From NCBI GenBank assembly GCA_027493675.1, contig JAOSKI010000003.1:166379-230378 (forward strand): a DNA stretch of 64,000 bases, given 5' to 3'. Below the pieces are notes generated by a model that ran no database searches, was not told where the DNA came from, and saw nothing but the letters and a program-made list of their open reading frames with translations. The stretch comes from Microthrixaceae bacterium. Lineage in GTDB: Bacteria; Actinomycetota; Acidimicrobiia; Acidimicrobiales; Microtrichaceae. A program made the position numbers and the translations under genes. Shown here one piece after another: positions 40,036-49,089 of the stretch (position 1 is the stretch's first letter; the number at the start of each line of letters is the position of its first letter).

Positions 40036-41197
40036 ATGGACTTCCACCGAATCCGACGAACAGGCGAGCCTGCGGGCGGCTGTGGCGAAGCTCGCCGCCG
40101 GCTACGGCCCGGACTACTCCATTCCGAAGGCGCGGCGCAACGAGCCGCTGGCGGAAGCTGTGGTCCGAGGCCGGCTCGCTGGGCTACCTGGGGGGTGAAC
40201 CTGCCGGTCGAGTTCGGCGGAGGGGCCAGGGGATGTACGAGCTGTCGCTGGTCGAAGAGGAGCTCTCCGCGGCCGGTTGCGGGCTGTTGATGATGGTGGT
40301 GTCACAGGCGATCTGCGGCACCGTGATGCGCGCTACGGCACCGACGAGCAGCGGTCGCGCTGGCTGCCCGGCCTGGCCGACGGGTCCGAGATCATGGCGT
40401 TCGCCATCACCGAGGCCGACGCGGGGTCGAACTCGCACCGCATCACCACCACGGCGAGCCGTGACGGGTCCGACTGGGTGCTCAACGGCAACAAGACGTT
40501 CATCTCGGGCATCGAGTCGGCGCAGAACATCCTGGTGGTGGCCCGCACCGAGGACGCCAGGACCGGCACCCTCAAGCCGGTGCTGATGGTGGTGCCGGTG
40601 GACAGCGACGGGTTGGACTCAGCGCGCATCGAGATGGACCTGATGCTGCCCGAGAGCCAGTGGTCGTTGTTCTTCGACGACCTGCGCCTGCCCGGCGACG
40701 CGCTCGTGGGCGAGGAGGACGCCGCCATCTCGCAGCTGTTCGCGGGGTTGAACCCCGAGCGGATCATGGCCTCCGCGGCGGCCCTCGGTCAGGCGCGCTT
40801 CGCGCTCGACCGCGCCTGCGCGTACGCGAAGGAGCGCAGCGTGTGGCGCGGCGAGCCGATCGGGACACACCAGGGGGTGGCCCATCCGCTGGCGCAGTCC
40901 TACATCGACGTGGAGCTGGCGAAGCTGATGATGCAGAAGGCGGCCACGCTCTACGACAGCGGCGACGACGTGGGCGCCGGCGCCGCCGCGAACATCGCCA
41001 AGTACGCGGCCGCCGAGGCAGTGGCCGTGGCGGTGGACCGGGCGATCCAGACCCACGGCGGCAACGGCCTCACCGTGGAGTACGGCCTCGCAGCGATGCT
41101 CGGCAACTCCCGGCTGTCGCGGGTGGCCCCGGTGAGCCGCGAGATGATCCTGAACTTCGTGGCGCAGCACAACCTCGGCCTTCCGAAGTCGTACTGA
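40036..41197 (+). CDS. Second acyl-CoA dehydrogenase, about four frameshifts
   Basis: Seen: FAITEADAGSNSHRITTTA near residue 130, WVLNGNKTFISGI, AGLNPERIMASAAALGQA, WRGEPIGTHQGVAHPLAQ and IQTHGGNGLTVEYGLAAMLG. About 387 residues. The first 100 codons are broken near 40050, 40165, 40225 and 40325: the frames join TESDEQASLRAAVAKL, YGPDYSIPKARRNEPLAE, LGYLGVNLPVEFGGG and MYELSLVEEELSAAG. From there to the TGA the frame is intact. Same operon as the preceding dehydrogenase; the TetR downstream probably senses the pathway's acyl-CoA. Confidence 0.88.
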
Positions 41198-41214
41198 GCG
41201 GGGGGACATCGCCG

Positions 41215-41850
41215 ATGCCGGTGCCCGCAGATGCTGCGCCTGGCCAGGTTGGTGCCGCACCCAAGCAGGGCAGGGCGCGTGCCACCAAGGCGAAGCTCCT
41301 CGACGCCGCGGTGTCGTGCCTGGCCGAGCAGGGCTGGTCGGCGACCACCGTCGCGGTGGTTGCGCACGCGCCGGGGTGTCGAGAGGTGCGGTGCAGTACC
41401 ACTTCCCCACCCGTGAGGACCTGGTGCTCGCCGCGGTGGAGCAGATGGCCGACCAGCGCGCAGCCGAGGCACGTGCGCGCCTGGTGGCCCACGGCGACAC
41501 CGGCCTGAGCGCCGAGCAGGTGGTGCGCGACGTGGTCGACATCTACTCCGGCGAGCTGTTCCGGGCCGCGCTGGCGTTGTGGCTGGCGGCAGTGTCCGAA
41601 CCGGCGTTGCGTGAGCGGGTGCGTCGCCTCGAGGCCAGGATCTCCAGGGACGCTCACCGGATGGTGGTCGAGGCGCTCGGTGCCGACGAGAGCGTGCCCG
41701 GGGTGCGCGAGGCCATACAGGTGACCCTCGACTGGGCCCGCGGGCTGGGCCTCGCGGGTCTGCTCACCGACGACCGGGCGCCGCAGGGAGCCGTCGGTCG
41801 CATACTGGGGGCGGTTCCTGCAACGCGCGGTGGCCGGCGACAGCGTGTGA
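41215..41850 (+). CDS. TetR-family regulator, about two frameshifts
   Basis: A repressor whose recognition helix reads AGVSRGAVQYHFPTREDLVL in the second frame, preceded by ATKAKLLDAAVSCLAEQGWS in the first. The C-terminal frame ends WGRFLQRAVAGDSV at 41850. Frames change near 41370 and 41800. About 212 residues. It begins 18 bp after the second acyl-CoA dehydrogenase and is the last gene of that operon, so control of acyl-CoA catabolism is likely (FadR/KstR-like by position, not by sequence). Confidence 0.83.
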
Positions 41851-41970
41851 GTGGATCCGCACGGTTCGGCAGCGGGATCGCCGCGTTCGGGTCGGTCGAA
41901 CTGCCCGCTGGCTTGCTACGCGACCGCGTGGCCTCGCCGGCGCGCACAGCGTGGACGGCGCGGGTTGCGC

Positions 41971-42369
41971 TCAGCGGTGGCCGCGCACGGTCACGCCGGG
42001 GAGGTCGTTGAACGCCGAACCGTCCGCGGTGACTACCGTTCGCTTCGATGCTCGTGCGGTGGCCGCGATGATCAGATCGTGCGCTCCCCTCGGATGCCCC
42101 GACTCACGAACCGCTGTCAGCAGACTGGCGTGCTCGGCCGCGACCGAGCGGTCGTAGTCGAGGATCGGGATGGAGTCGCACACGTCCGACAGGAACTCCT
42201 GCCGACGATCTCGTGTGTGACCCGACGCGAGATGCACACCGACGCTCAACTCCGCGACGGTTATCGCCGCGATGGCGACGTCGTCGTCGTCGCCGATCAA
42301 CTCGCCCAGTTCGATCACGCCACGTTCCGCGTCGATCATGAACGTGGTGTCCAGCAGCAGCAGGCTCAT
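41971..42369 (-). CDS. vapC: PIN-domain toxin, VapC type
   Basis: A probable Mg-dependent ribonuclease toxin, 132 residues, intact. Acidic PIN residues are seen in LLLDTTFMIDAE (first aspartate, residue 6), AITVAELSVGV, SGHPRGAHDLIIAATA and VVTADGSAFNDLPGV. The start lies eight bases after the stop of the antitoxin gene. VapC toxins usually cleave tRNA or rRNA; the target here is unknown. Confidence 0.9.
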   Translation of the reverse strand: MSLLLLDTTFMIDAERGVIELGELIGDDDDVAIAAITVAELSVGVHLASGHTRDRRQEFLSDVCDSIPILDYDRSVAAEHASLLTAVRESGHPRGAHDLIIAATARASKRTVVTADGSAFNDLPGVTVRGHR

Positions 42370-42377
42370 CCGGGCCC

Positions 42378-42632
42378 CTACCCGGCTGCCTTCTCACGCC
42401 GTTCGATCATGAGCAGTCCCCGCGTCTCGGCGAGTTGCGTGGCCCAAGTCGGATCCGGTGGATGGCGCCGCAGAAGACTCTTCGCGTCGGCTCCGCGACC
42501 TCTGGTCACGGGCTCGATCTGGGCGACGGCCCGGCCGTGCCGGATGATCGTGTATCGCTCACCGTCGTGCTCGACGGAGTCGAGTAGGTCCGCGAACCGT
42601 CGTGCTGCATCGGTGGCCGTCACTTCCGACAT
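42378..42632 (-). CDS. vapB: Antitoxin of Phd/YefM type paired with VapC
   Basis: An 84-residue antitoxin. The N-terminal DNA-binding part is of Phd/YefM type (VTATDAARRFADLLDSVEHD, then YTIIRHGRAVAQIEPV). The C-terminal tail (DPTWATQLAETRGLLMIERR) should wrap the toxin. Intact. It precedes vapC by eight bases and has a palindrome directly upstream of its ATG, consistent with autoregulation by the complex. Confidence 0.9.
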   Translation of the reverse strand: MSEVTATDAARRFADLLDSVEHDGERYTIIRHGRAVAQIEPVTRGRGADAKSLLRRHPPDPTWATQLAETRGLLMIERREKAAG

Positions 42633-42667
42633 GAGATCAGATTATCTGATTTTACCTGACTCGGCAA
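42633..42667 (-). promoter_or_regulatory. vapBC promoter with palindromic operator
   Basis: A 15-bp palindrome (ATCAGATAATCTGAT on the minus strand, 42636-42650) has 7-bp perfect arms. A -35-like TTGCCG at 42662-42667 and a -10-like TAATCT at 42639-42644 are 17 bp apart. The -10 lies inside the palindrome, and the predicted start point coincides with the A of the vapB ATG, suggesting a leaderless mRNA. Confidence 0.6.
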
Positions 42668-42676
42668 CCGGGCGCG

Positions 42677-42932
42677 GCTCTCACAGCGACCGGGAGATGA
42701 TCTCCTTCATGATCTCGTTCGCGCCGCCGTAGATCTTCTGCACCCGTGAGTCCACGAAGAGCTGCGAGATCGGGTACTCACGCATGTACCCGTAGCCGCC
42801 GAAGAGCTGCAGGCACCGGTCGGCCACCTCGCACTGCTGTTCGGTGAGCCACAGCTTGGCCTTGGCAGCCCCGCCGATGTCGAGCTCGCCCCGAAGGTGC
42901 TTCGCTGTCGCCACGCAGTCGTCCAGGTACGC
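42677..42932 (-). repeat. Repeat A: displaced copy of an acyl-CoA dehydrogenase 3' end
   Basis: 256 bp nearly identical to 47931-48180. I see one substitution (gcagcc versus gcggcc) and one 6-bp insertion (tgtcgc) in this copy. It encodes the last 80 or so residues of the acyl-CoA dehydrogenase at 47935 but no upstream part of that gene. Same orientation as the other copy, 5 kb away. Confidence 0.95.
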
Positions 42933-44090
42933 GGACGCTCGCGAAGCGATCACCGCCATGACGCGTGGTGGAACCAGCGACCTGATACCTACAGAGGTAA
43001 GTCGCCTACCGGCGCGGTAGTTCAGAGCGTCGAGCTTCCCATAGAGCCAGTTCGCCCTCCGGAGCAGCCGCTGCTTGGAACCTCCCCTGTGACCCACGTT
43101 CTCGATGAAATCGGAATACGAGTGGGCGCCGTCATGGGTCATGAAGACCTCGAGGTCTCGGAGAAGCTGATCTCGATCATCCGACAGGATCCGCTGCTGG
43201 GTCGACCCCACAAGGGCGCCACCGGAGAACTTGTGATGCCCGAACAGCCTCCGTTCGACTCCGGCCTCTTCAACGATCCGACGCGGAATGGGCCGGTCGT
43301 AACGCCCTCCGATGCTCCAGGGTGCCATCTCCGGAGGAGTTCGCGATCATGTGCAACGACGGCTGGGCTGTGTGGCCGATGTACGGGATTGCACAGACCG
43401 CGTACCCGACGCGAAGACGATGCTCGGATAGTCCCTGCCCGCACGTGTCACCGCGGACGATATCGCCGTGATACGCGCGGAAGTGGCCCTTGGTCCATGC
43501 TGCATCTCCGGCGTGACCGACGAAGAGCAGGCGACCGGCCAGGTGTGGCTCGAGGGCCAACAGCGGCATGTCGATGAAGTCAGTGGACGCCGCCGCAATC
43601 TCCGCGTCAGGCAGATCCGTTCGTCCACGCCAGGTGTCTCGCTCCACCTCGATGAGATCCAAGTCGAGTTGAGAAGCTGATCTCCCCGGGGTAGTCGAGC
43701 AGAGCACCGCCCTCTGCGTTCGTGGACCGCCGCAGCATCGTGATGGCCGAACGAACATCCAGGGATCGAAGCACGGCCGCGCGCTCGAGTCGTAGCCAGT
43801 GAGAGAGCCACGGCGGCTCAAAGGACAACGGTCGCCGGGCGAGCGGGCATTGTGAAGCAGCGCACTCACCACTCGCACACTGGATGTGAACGCAGGCTCG
43901 ATGGGGTGCTGCTGCACCGTGACCGTACGATCCGTTCCGACGTGAGCGACCTCGTCCCACACGGCGCGTACCGTTCGGCCGCGCCTGGTCCTGAAGGTCC
44001 ATGGACGGTGTCGACTCCGGATGGATCGATCCGCACGAGATAGGCCAGTTGCGGCATGTCATGCGCAACGGTGAGCCGCGCCTTCGACAT
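42681..44090 (-). CDS. Unidentified protein (possibly asparagine-synthase-like), broken and fused to repeat A
   Basis: Several frames join into one protein: VRVVSALLHNARSPG, LSFEPPWLSHWLRLERAAVL, TNAEGGALLDYPGEISFST, DLDLIEVERDTWRGRTDLPD, LLFVGHAGDAAWTKGHF, then SIGGRYDRPIPRRIVEEAG. The order and the GHAGD motif faintly recall adenine-nucleotide hydrolases of the asparagine-synthase type found in surface-polysaccharide clusters, but I cannot name the family. Frames change near 43990, 43820, 43680 and 43330. The last frame continues without a stop into repeat A, giving an acyl-CoA dehydrogenase tail that is probably not part of the original protein. The original portion is about 42933-44090. 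Confidence 0.45.
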
Positions 44091-44880
44091 GTCACGCTCC
44101 TGTCCCACGAAAGCCGGGTCCCTCGGTGTCTTCCATTCAGGTTGCACGGGGCTCATCCCTGTTCCTCACCCGGGATGCCGACCCTTGAACCCGCGGCCAG
44201 TACCGGAGAACCCGGCAGCAGCCTGATCAGCCCACGGGCCCCGCAGACACGCCCTGAAGCCCCGTGACACGGCGGGATCAGCCGCGGGTATCGCCGCTGC
44301 CTGGCAGGCGCCGACACCTTCGGCGATGTGTCGCAGTTCGGTGGACCGATCGCTACCGTAGGTGTGTCTACAACGGGGGTCACGGTCCATCACCTTGATG
44401 GGGTCACTTCGGATGATGGTGAGGAGTGCGCCCGGCGCGCCCTTCGCGGCAAGCCGTGACCGCGGAGGCGAGATGGCCAAGACAGAAGCGCTACCCCACG
44501 GGACCCGGGCGTCGGGCATCACGGAGAGGCTCGTTCACGGCGCGGGTGTCCACCCGAAGAGGGGCGTGGGAGACCCCGCACCACTCCACGTAGGTGTGGC
44601 GCGCCGACAGCCAGTTCCTGAGCGCTGGGAGGAGCGGGCCGCTGCGTTCGGCCTGCCAGGGAAAGTGGATGCGTTCAGAGGAGGCATCGTCGCCGTAGTC
44701 GGGGGGGCGTCCACCGCGACACCGCCACGGGAGCACCATCCCAGAGCATCGCTCGACCCGTCGACCCTGCCGCCGTATCGTCAACGGCCGGGGACGATCG
44801 GTTCACCACCGATACCACGCCCGCGACAACCGCCCAGACCCGCGAAGCAGATCAGTGGCCTGGTCGGAGGACTGAGCGAT
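44091..44880. other. Stretch without a recognisable gene
   Basis: About 790 bp between two divergent gene blocks. On the minus strand, open frames at 44166-44522 and 44491-44784 have protein-like stretches (ALRNWLSARHTYVEWCGVS; ALLTIIRSDPIKVMDRDP) that might be one frameshifted gene of unknown kind, perhaps the true upstream part of the unidentified protein. No RNA gene, integrase or clear promoter was found. The last 20 bp hold a GGAGG ribosome site for the next gene. Confidence 0.4.
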
Positions 44881-45527
44881 ATGAGCACAACACGATCACG
44901 TTTGGCGCAGCTTCGGGAGGCCCTCTCCCAAGGAGGCCCTCCGGCTGCTGTTCCGCAAGGCCATCTACCGCAAGGTGCTCATCGGCGAGTTCGGCACTCG
45001 TGCCCGTGACAGCGTCGCTCCCGAAATCGCCCATGGCTTGGAGATCGGGTTCCTGGACCGTTCCGAGTGGGATCGCGCACTCGAGAACAACCCGTACCTC
45101 GGGTGAGACGGACCTTGCACGCTTTCGCAACCAGGAGGCCACCTGCATCGTCGCCTGTGACGGACCAAGGATCGCTGCGAGCACATGGATGCTCCAGGGC
45201 GACGTGTACATCGGCGAGTTGTTCCGGACCATTCAGGTCCCCGACAACCAGCACTTCTCGTGTCGCTCGTTCGTGGATCCCGACTACCGCGGGATGGCTC
45301 TGATGGGCCACATGGTGCACCACTACTCGGGATCCGTTCATCCCGACGATCTCGTGTGGGGGTTGATCTTCCACTGGAACGTCGCATCGGTGCGAACCTT
45401 CGAACGAATCGGGTGGCGACATCTTGGCGACTACTGGACGATCTTCCTGTTCGGGCTCAGGATCCACCGCGAGCGACACTTCCCACCCGGTGCGCCGACC
45501 ACCCTCTCGAGTCCCGGTCGCAGATGA
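44881..45527 (+). CDS. GNAT-fold acetyltransferase-like protein, about two frameshifts
   Basis: About 215 residues. Seen: a helical start (SRLAQLREALS; LRLLFRKAIYRKVLIGEFG), ATCIVACDGPRIAASTWMLQ, YIGELFRTIQVPDNQHFSCR, FVDPDYRGMALMGHMVHHY (acetyl-CoA-binding-like strand and helix) and VWGLIFHWNVASVRTFERIG, the usual GNAT end. Frames change near 44930 and 45105. GGAGG lies ten bases before the ATG at 44881. It overlaps the ATP-grasp gene by ATGA. The acceptor is probably a small molecule, sugar or peptide made by the next enzymes. Confidence 0.65.
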
Positions 45528-46742
45528 CGGCGTCATCCGATCAACGTTCATCGGATCGACCGGCATGCGTTCTCCTTGCCGAGGAGGTCTGGGGGGCCAC
45601 GTTGCAGGCAATGCGATCCCTGGGGCGATCCGGGGTTGATGTGTACGTTGCCACTGCCGGTGAGGGGTCGGCGATCTACCGCCATAGCCGGCATTGCAAA
45701 GGGGCACTCGACGTTCTCACATCGGACCCCGAGGAGTTCCGGCAGGCTCCTGTGCAATTGGGTCGATGAGCTGATCCCCGCAGATCGACTGGTCGTGGTC
45801 ATCCCGCTCAGCGATCGCCTCGTCGAGTATCTGCACCGACAACGATCCGGGTTCCCGCCGCGATTCCGCCTCGCCATTCCATCGGCAGAGCTGGCCGATG
45901 ACCTCCTGGACAAGTCCCAATCGTTGCGCATCGCGCAGCAGGCCGGTCTGGACGTACCCGACTGGGTCGAAGTCACCTCGATCGACGGGATCGAGGCGGC
46001 CACGACCCTCGACTACCCCGTGGTGGTCCGTCCAACGAGTTGGTCTAGCACAGGCGATCACTACTTCAAGGTGATGGTCTGCAAAGACCAGAGGGAGCTC
46101 GAGGTTGTCCTCACCGAGTCGCTCCAACGCGGAGCCCGCCTGATCGCGCAACGATACATCGACGCCCCCGACGACGCCGTCGAGTTCGCGATCACGTGGC
46201 GCAACGGCGACGGGTCGTGCACCGTCACCTGCACAGGGCGAAAGAGACGCCAGTCCGCACCCGAAGGGGGCGTCATGGCGTGGGGTGAGGCGACAGCGCT
46301 TCCCGACGTCGCCGACAGAGCGCGTCGTTTCCTGGAAGCAACCGGTTTCACAGGGCCAGGTGGCATCGAGTTCATCCGTCATGACGGCCGGCTGTGGTTC
46401 ATCGAGTTCAACCCTCGACTTGAGGCCATCCATTTCCTGGCCGCGGCGGCAGGACTCGATACCGTCGTCATGACCTACCGCGAGCAGGCGCTCGGGGAAG
46501 CACCCCAACATCCGCCTCTTCAACGTGATGCTGCCGGGTGGGTGGGAGCAGCGTGGCTCAACCGGCTCGTCTCCCGGCCAGGTGATTGGCGCCTGGCAGC
46601 GAGCGACCGGGTCGCGTTCGCGCGCAGCGAGAACCGGATCAAGGCGGTCGTGGACTTCCGAGACCCTCTCCCATCGGTCGCTCTGACATTCAGGCTCATC
46701 AGCCGCGCGGTGCTTTCTTCACATGCGGGCGCCGGGCGATGA
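45524..46742 (+). CDS. ATP-grasp ligase, one frameshift
   Basis: An ATP-dependent carboxylate-amine or carboxylate-thiol ligase. Seen: an N-terminal Rossmann-like domain (VLLAEEVWGATLQAMRSLGR), then DLLDKSQSLRIAQQAGLDVP, the ATP-binding loop YPVVVRPTSWSSTGDHY and KVMVCKDQRELEVVL. The metal-binding end is GGIEFIRHDGRLWFIEFNPR, with the glutamate and asparagine of the second grasp. The C-terminal stretch continues about 110 residues. The frame changes near 45745. About 406 residues. It overlaps the gene before by ATGA and the glycosyltransferase after by ATGA. The substrate is unknown; such enzymes occur in cell-surface modification and peptide-tailoring clusters. Confidence 0.8.
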
Positions 46743-47886
46743 AGATCCTCCACGTGATCGATGCCCTGGGGGTTGGAGGTGGAGCCGAACACTCACTCGC
46801 CGCGATGTTGCCGTTGCTCCGGGACCGGGGCATCGAATCGAGCGTGGCCTGTCTCATCCCTCGTGTCGGCGGTCTGCAGGCGCAACTCAGCGATGCGGGC
46901 TTCGACGTGGAGGTGCTGGATTCCGGCACATGGTCTGGCTGGATCCGTTCTCTGAGGCGCAAGATCCGCTCCGAACAACCGGACATCGTCCATGCGACAC
47001 TGTTCAACTCATGCCTTGTGACCCGGCTCGCATGTGTCGGATTGCCGGTCCACCAGATCAACAGCCTCGTCAACACCTCCTATGACCCTGTGCGCCTCAA
47101 CGAGCTGAAGATCGCTCCATGGAAGCTGCGGGCGATGCGGACCATCGACGGGTTGACCGCTCGGCACCTCGGAGAACGCTTCCATGCGATCACCGATGTC
47201 GTGGCCCGCGAGGCAACCGACGTGCTGAGGATCGACGAGAGTCTCATCACCGTCATCCCGCGGGTCGCAACGCGGGGGCGTTCGGTGGACCCTCGACACA
47301 GCGCCGCACGCAGGTACGCGCCGGACTCGGCATCATGGAGGACACCCAGATCGTGTTCAACATGGGTCGGCAGGATGCGCAGAAGGCTCATGTCGATCTG
47401 ATCCGGGCGTTCGCCGGGGTTGTCGAGGAACATCCACGCGCGCTCCTACTCATCGCTGGGCGCGAGGGCGACGCCACACAGCAGATCCGACAAGCCCTGT
47501 CGGAGACCGGCATCGGTGATTCGGTGCAGTTCCTCGGGCATCGGACCGACATCGCCGACCTGCTCGCTGCCGCCGATGTGTTCGTCTACCCATCCAGATA
47601 CGAGGGACTCGGTGGAGCCCTGATCGAAGCCATGGCAGTCGGCGTTCCGATCATCGGGTCCGACGCACCAGCCATCTCCGAAGTGCTGGGGCACGGGCGC
47701 TACGGCGTGATCGTAGAGCGCGGGGACGTGGCGGCACTGGGACGTGCCATCGTCGAGCTCCTGTCGGACGACGAACATCGGCTGTCGCTTCGTGAGTTGG
47801 GTCGAATGCGATTCATGGAACGCTACGAACTCTCACTTGTGATCGACCAGACCTTCGACCTCTACCGCCAGACCCTCGGCCGGTAG
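46739..47886 (+). CDS. Glycosyltransferase family 4, one frameshift
   Basis: A retaining GT-B glycosyltransferase. Seen: MKILHVIDALGVGGGAEHSL with the glycine-rich acceptor loop, VHATLFNSCLVTRLACVGLP, AFAGVVEEHPRALLLIAG, HRTDIADLLAAADVFVYPSR and EGLGGALIEAMAVGVPII, the nucleotide-sugar EX7E motif. The frame changes near 47270. About 382 residues. Last gene of the three-gene ATGA-coupled block, ending just before repeat B. Donor and acceptor are unknown. Confidence 0.88.
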
Positions 47887-47930
47887 CACGCTGAGACTGA
47901 CCAGTGAGGGCCCCATGCGATCAGGCGTGC

Positions 47931-48180
47931 GCTCTCACAGCGACCGGGAGATGATCTCCTTCATGATCTCGTTCGCGCCGCCGTAGATCTTCTGCACCCG
48001 TGAGTCCACGAAGAGCTGCGAGATCGGGTACTCACGCATGTACCCGTAGCCGCCGAAGAGCTGCAGGCACCGGTCGGCCACCTCGCACTGCTGTTCGGTG
48101 AGCCACAGCTTGGCCTTGGCGGCCCCGCCGATGTCGAGCTCGCCCCGAAGGTGCTTCGCCACGCAGTCGTCCAGGTACGC
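47931..48180 (-). repeat. Repeat B: native acyl-CoA dehydrogenase 3' end
   Basis: 250 bp that are the genuine 3' end of the acyl-CoA dehydrogenase at 47935-49080, duplicated as repeat A at 42677-42932 in the same orientation. Together they bracket about 5.0 kb. The match starts at gctctcacagcgaccgg and stops at ccaggtacgc on both sides; flanking bases differ. Confidence 0.95.
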
Positions 48181-49080
48181 CCACGCCACCGTGGCGACCG
48201 TGTCGCATTCGGCGAGCACGAACCTGCTGTTCTGGAACTCGAAGATCGGCCGCCCGAACGCCTCACGGTCCTTCGCGTACTCCACGGCGAGCGCCACGGA
48301 CTTCTCGATCGCCGCGGCAGCCACCACCGCTATCAGCAACCGCTCCTGGGGGAGCTGCTGCATCAGCTGGACGAACCCCTCGCCCTCGGCATCGCCGAGC
48401 AGGTTGGAGCGCGGCACGCGGACGTCGTCGAAGAACAGCTCGCAGGTGTCCTGGCCGTGCATGCCGATCTTCTCGAGGTTCCTGCCCCGGGAGAACCCGG
48501 CGAGCCCGTCGGTCTCCACACCGATCAACGAGACCCCCGCGGCTCCTCGCCGGTGTCGGTCTTGGCGACCACGATCACCAGGTCGGCCTGCAATCCGTTG
48601 GAGATGAACGTCTTGGATCCGTTGACCACGTACTCGTCGCCGTCGGTGTCGGCCCTGGTGGCCACTGCCTGGAGGTCCGAGCCCGTTCCCGGCTCGGTCA
48701 TCGCGATCGCCCCGACCATCTCGCCGGATGCCAGCTTCGGCAACCAGGTCGACTTCTGCTCCTCCGGTGCCGTACGCGAGCACGTAGTGGGCCACGATCC
48801 CGCTGTGCACCGCGAGGCCGAGGCTCCCTGCCAGCGCCCTCACCTGCTCTACGAGGACCGCCGCCTCATGGCCGAAGTTGCCCCCTCCCCGCCGTAGCGC
48901 TCGGGGATCGACATGCACAGCAGGCCGATCTCGCCCGCTCGGTTCCAGATCCCCGGTCCACGTGCTGCTGGTCGCCCACGCCCGCTCGTTGGGAGCGCAC
49001 TCGTTCTCGAAGAACGCACGGGCCAGTGCGGCCACGTGATCGGTCTCTTCGTCCATCCAGGGGGAGCGGTGCGGTGCCAT
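47935..49080 (-). CDS. Acyl-CoA dehydrogenase, about three frameshifts
   Basis: Seen: FFENECAPNERAWA at the start, VGAIAMTEPGTGSDLQAVAT and YVVNGSKTFISNG (legible in a second frame at 48525-48743), NLLGDAEGEGFVQLMQQLPQ, KDREAFGRPIFEFQNSRFVL, CLQLFGGYGYMREYPI and KIYGGANEIMKEIISRSL. 381 residues in total. Frames change near 48920, 48745 and 48540. This is the parent of repeat A. It is convergent with the GT4 gene at the cassette edge. The next gene on the same strand, the FlaA1-like dehydratase, ends nine bases upstream of the start. Confidence 0.88.
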   Translation of the reverse strand: MAPHRSPWMDEETDHVAALARAFFENECAPNERAWATSSTWTGDLEPSGRDRPAVHVDPRALRRGGGNFGHEAAVLVEQVRALAGSLGLAVHSGIVAHYVLAYGTGGAEVDLVAEAGIRRDGRGDRDDRAGNGLGPPGSGHQGRHRRRRVRGQRIQDVHLQRIAGRPGDRGRQDRHRRGAAGVSLIGVETDGLAGFSRGRNLEKIGMHGQDTCELFFDDVRVPRSNLLGDAEGEGFVQLMQQLPQERLLIAVVAAAAIEKSVALAVEYAKDREAFGRPIFEFQNSRFVLAECDTVATVAWAYLDDCVAKHLRGELDIGGAAKAKLWLTEQQCEVADRCLQLFGGYGYMREYPISQLFVDSRVQKIYGGANEIMKEIISRSL

Positions 49081-49089
49081 CGCACGAAG

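Noticed and set aside
44091..44880. tRNA or integrase at the cassette edge
   Set aside because: No cloverleaf-like arms or CCA-type end were seen, and no integrase motif was recognised.
42677..48180. Insertion sequence explaining the duplicated repeat
   Set aside because: No terminal inverted repeats, no target-site duplication at the repeat ends and no transposase in the interval.
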